Shown in pieces: positions 6,705-7,006 of a stretch of DNA of 7,006 nucleotides. A program made the position numbers and the translations under genes. The stretch comes from Sedimenticola sp. Its GTDB lineage: Bacteria; Pseudomonadota; Gammaproteobacteria; Chromatiales; Chromatiaceae. Position 1 is the stretch's first letter, and each line of letters begins with the position of its first letter. The notes under the pieces were generated by a model. It was not told the DNA's origin, ran no database searches, and saw only the letters and a list, made by a program, of their open reading frames with translations. The stretch lies in assembly GCA_027041035.1 (NCBI GenBank), contig JALULB010000342.1, positions 1 through 7,006 on the forward strand. The letters run 5' to 3'.

Positions 6705-7006
6705 CTATTCCTTCCCATCCAGTCTCATGACAAAATACCGCCCCAATACCAGCACATCCATCTTCGTCCGTAAGAAGCAGTCTAGCGCCTCTTCGGGCTT
6801 GCAGACCACAGGCTCGTTTTCATTGAACGAGGTATTGAGAACGATCGGAACACCCGTCTGCTCATGAAACGCGCTTATCAAGCGATGATAACGCGGATTG
6901 GTTTTTTCGTAGACGGTCTGCAACCGACCCGATCCATCCACATGCGTCACCGCAGGTATTTCGGCTCGTTTCTCGTCTCGTATTTGAAAAACCTTCATCA
7001 TGAACG
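6705..7006 (-). CDS. Carbamoyltransferase C-terminal part (NodU/TobZ family), N-terminus outside window
   Basis: The frame is open from the right edge to a TAG at 6707-6705, giving about 100 C-terminal residues. The stretch IPAVTHVDGSGRLQTV, the NPRYHRLISAF.E.TGVPIVLNTSFNENEPVV region and the closing D.LVLGRYFV are hallmarks of the C-terminal domain of NodU/CmcH/TobZ carbamoyltransferases. In TobZ the C-terminal YrdC-like domain forms carbamoyl-adenylate from carbamoyl phosphate and ATP, and the N-terminal Kae1-like domain transfers the carbamoyl group to a sugar hydroxyl. The ATG at 7001 is internal, because conserved family sequence (FMMKVF) continues upstream to the edge. Here it probably carbamoylates a sugar of the polysaccharide or its precursor. 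The gene ends 70 bases before the preferred start of the next glycosyltransferase and is likely in the same operon. Confidence 0.9.
   Translation of the reverse strand, partial: FMMKVFQIRDEKRAEIPAVTHVDGSGRLQTVYEKTNPRYHRLISAFHEQTGVPIVLNTSFNENEPVVCKPEEALDCFLRTKMDVLVLGRYFVMRLDGKE

Noticed and set aside
6635..6718. N-terminal extension of the first glycosyltransferase from the ATG at 6718
   Set aside because: The 28 extra residues do not resemble a glycosyltransferase start, and a better ribosome site sits before the ATG at 6634.

Overview
The window is one stretch of a surface-polysaccharide (exopolysaccharide, capsule or O-antigen type) gene cluster, probably from a Gram-negative bacterium. 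Every convincing gene lies on the minus strand, so the transcriptional order runs from high to low coordinates. Three things suggest Gram-negative: the gene set, Shine-Dalgarno-type start sites, and a lipobox lipoprotein at the low-coordinate end. I infer a pseudomonadote from overall composition and gene style, but nothing here fixes a species.

In transcriptional order the genes are:
- the C-terminal end of a NodU/TobZ-type carbamoyltransferase (cut by the right edge);
- a GT-B (GT4-like) glycosyltransferase;
- a second GT-B glycosyltransferase, whose best start is a TTG behind a strong Shine-Dalgarno;
- a class I SAM methyltransferase with an N-terminal cysteine-pair (zinc-ribbon-like) domain;
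- a 499-residue polytopic MOP-superfamily flippase (Wzx/RfbX type), overlapping the methyltransferase by 8 bases;
- a left-handed beta-helix (hexapeptide-repeat) O-acetyltransferase;
- the N-terminal 188 residues of a putative lipoprotein with a sialate-O-acetylesterase/SGNH-like domain (cut by the left edge).

Functional reading: the two glycosyltransferases would extend a lipid-linked oligosaccharide on the cytoplasmic face. The carbamoyltransferase, methyltransferase and acetyltransferase would decorate sugars. The flippase would move the lipid-linked unit across the inner membrane. The lipoprotein esterase could trim O-acetyl groups outside the cytoplasm. No initiating phosphoglycosyltransferase, polymerase, chain-length regulator or outer-membrane exporter is present, so the cluster must continue on one or both sides.

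The non-coding spaces are all below 300 bases: 567-779, 1296-1392, 3806-3981, 5275-5512 and 6635-6704. The first holds a perfect 18-bp tandem duplication and part of an inverted repeat. The third may hold a small ORF. The fourth is AT-rich near its upstream end. I see no RNA gene, CRISPR, insertion sequence or convincing terminator. I do not find a clearly new system. The most notable points are the pairing of a putative O-acetyltransferase with a putative O-acetylesterase, and the absence of the classical GT4 EX7E glutamates in both glycosyltransferases.
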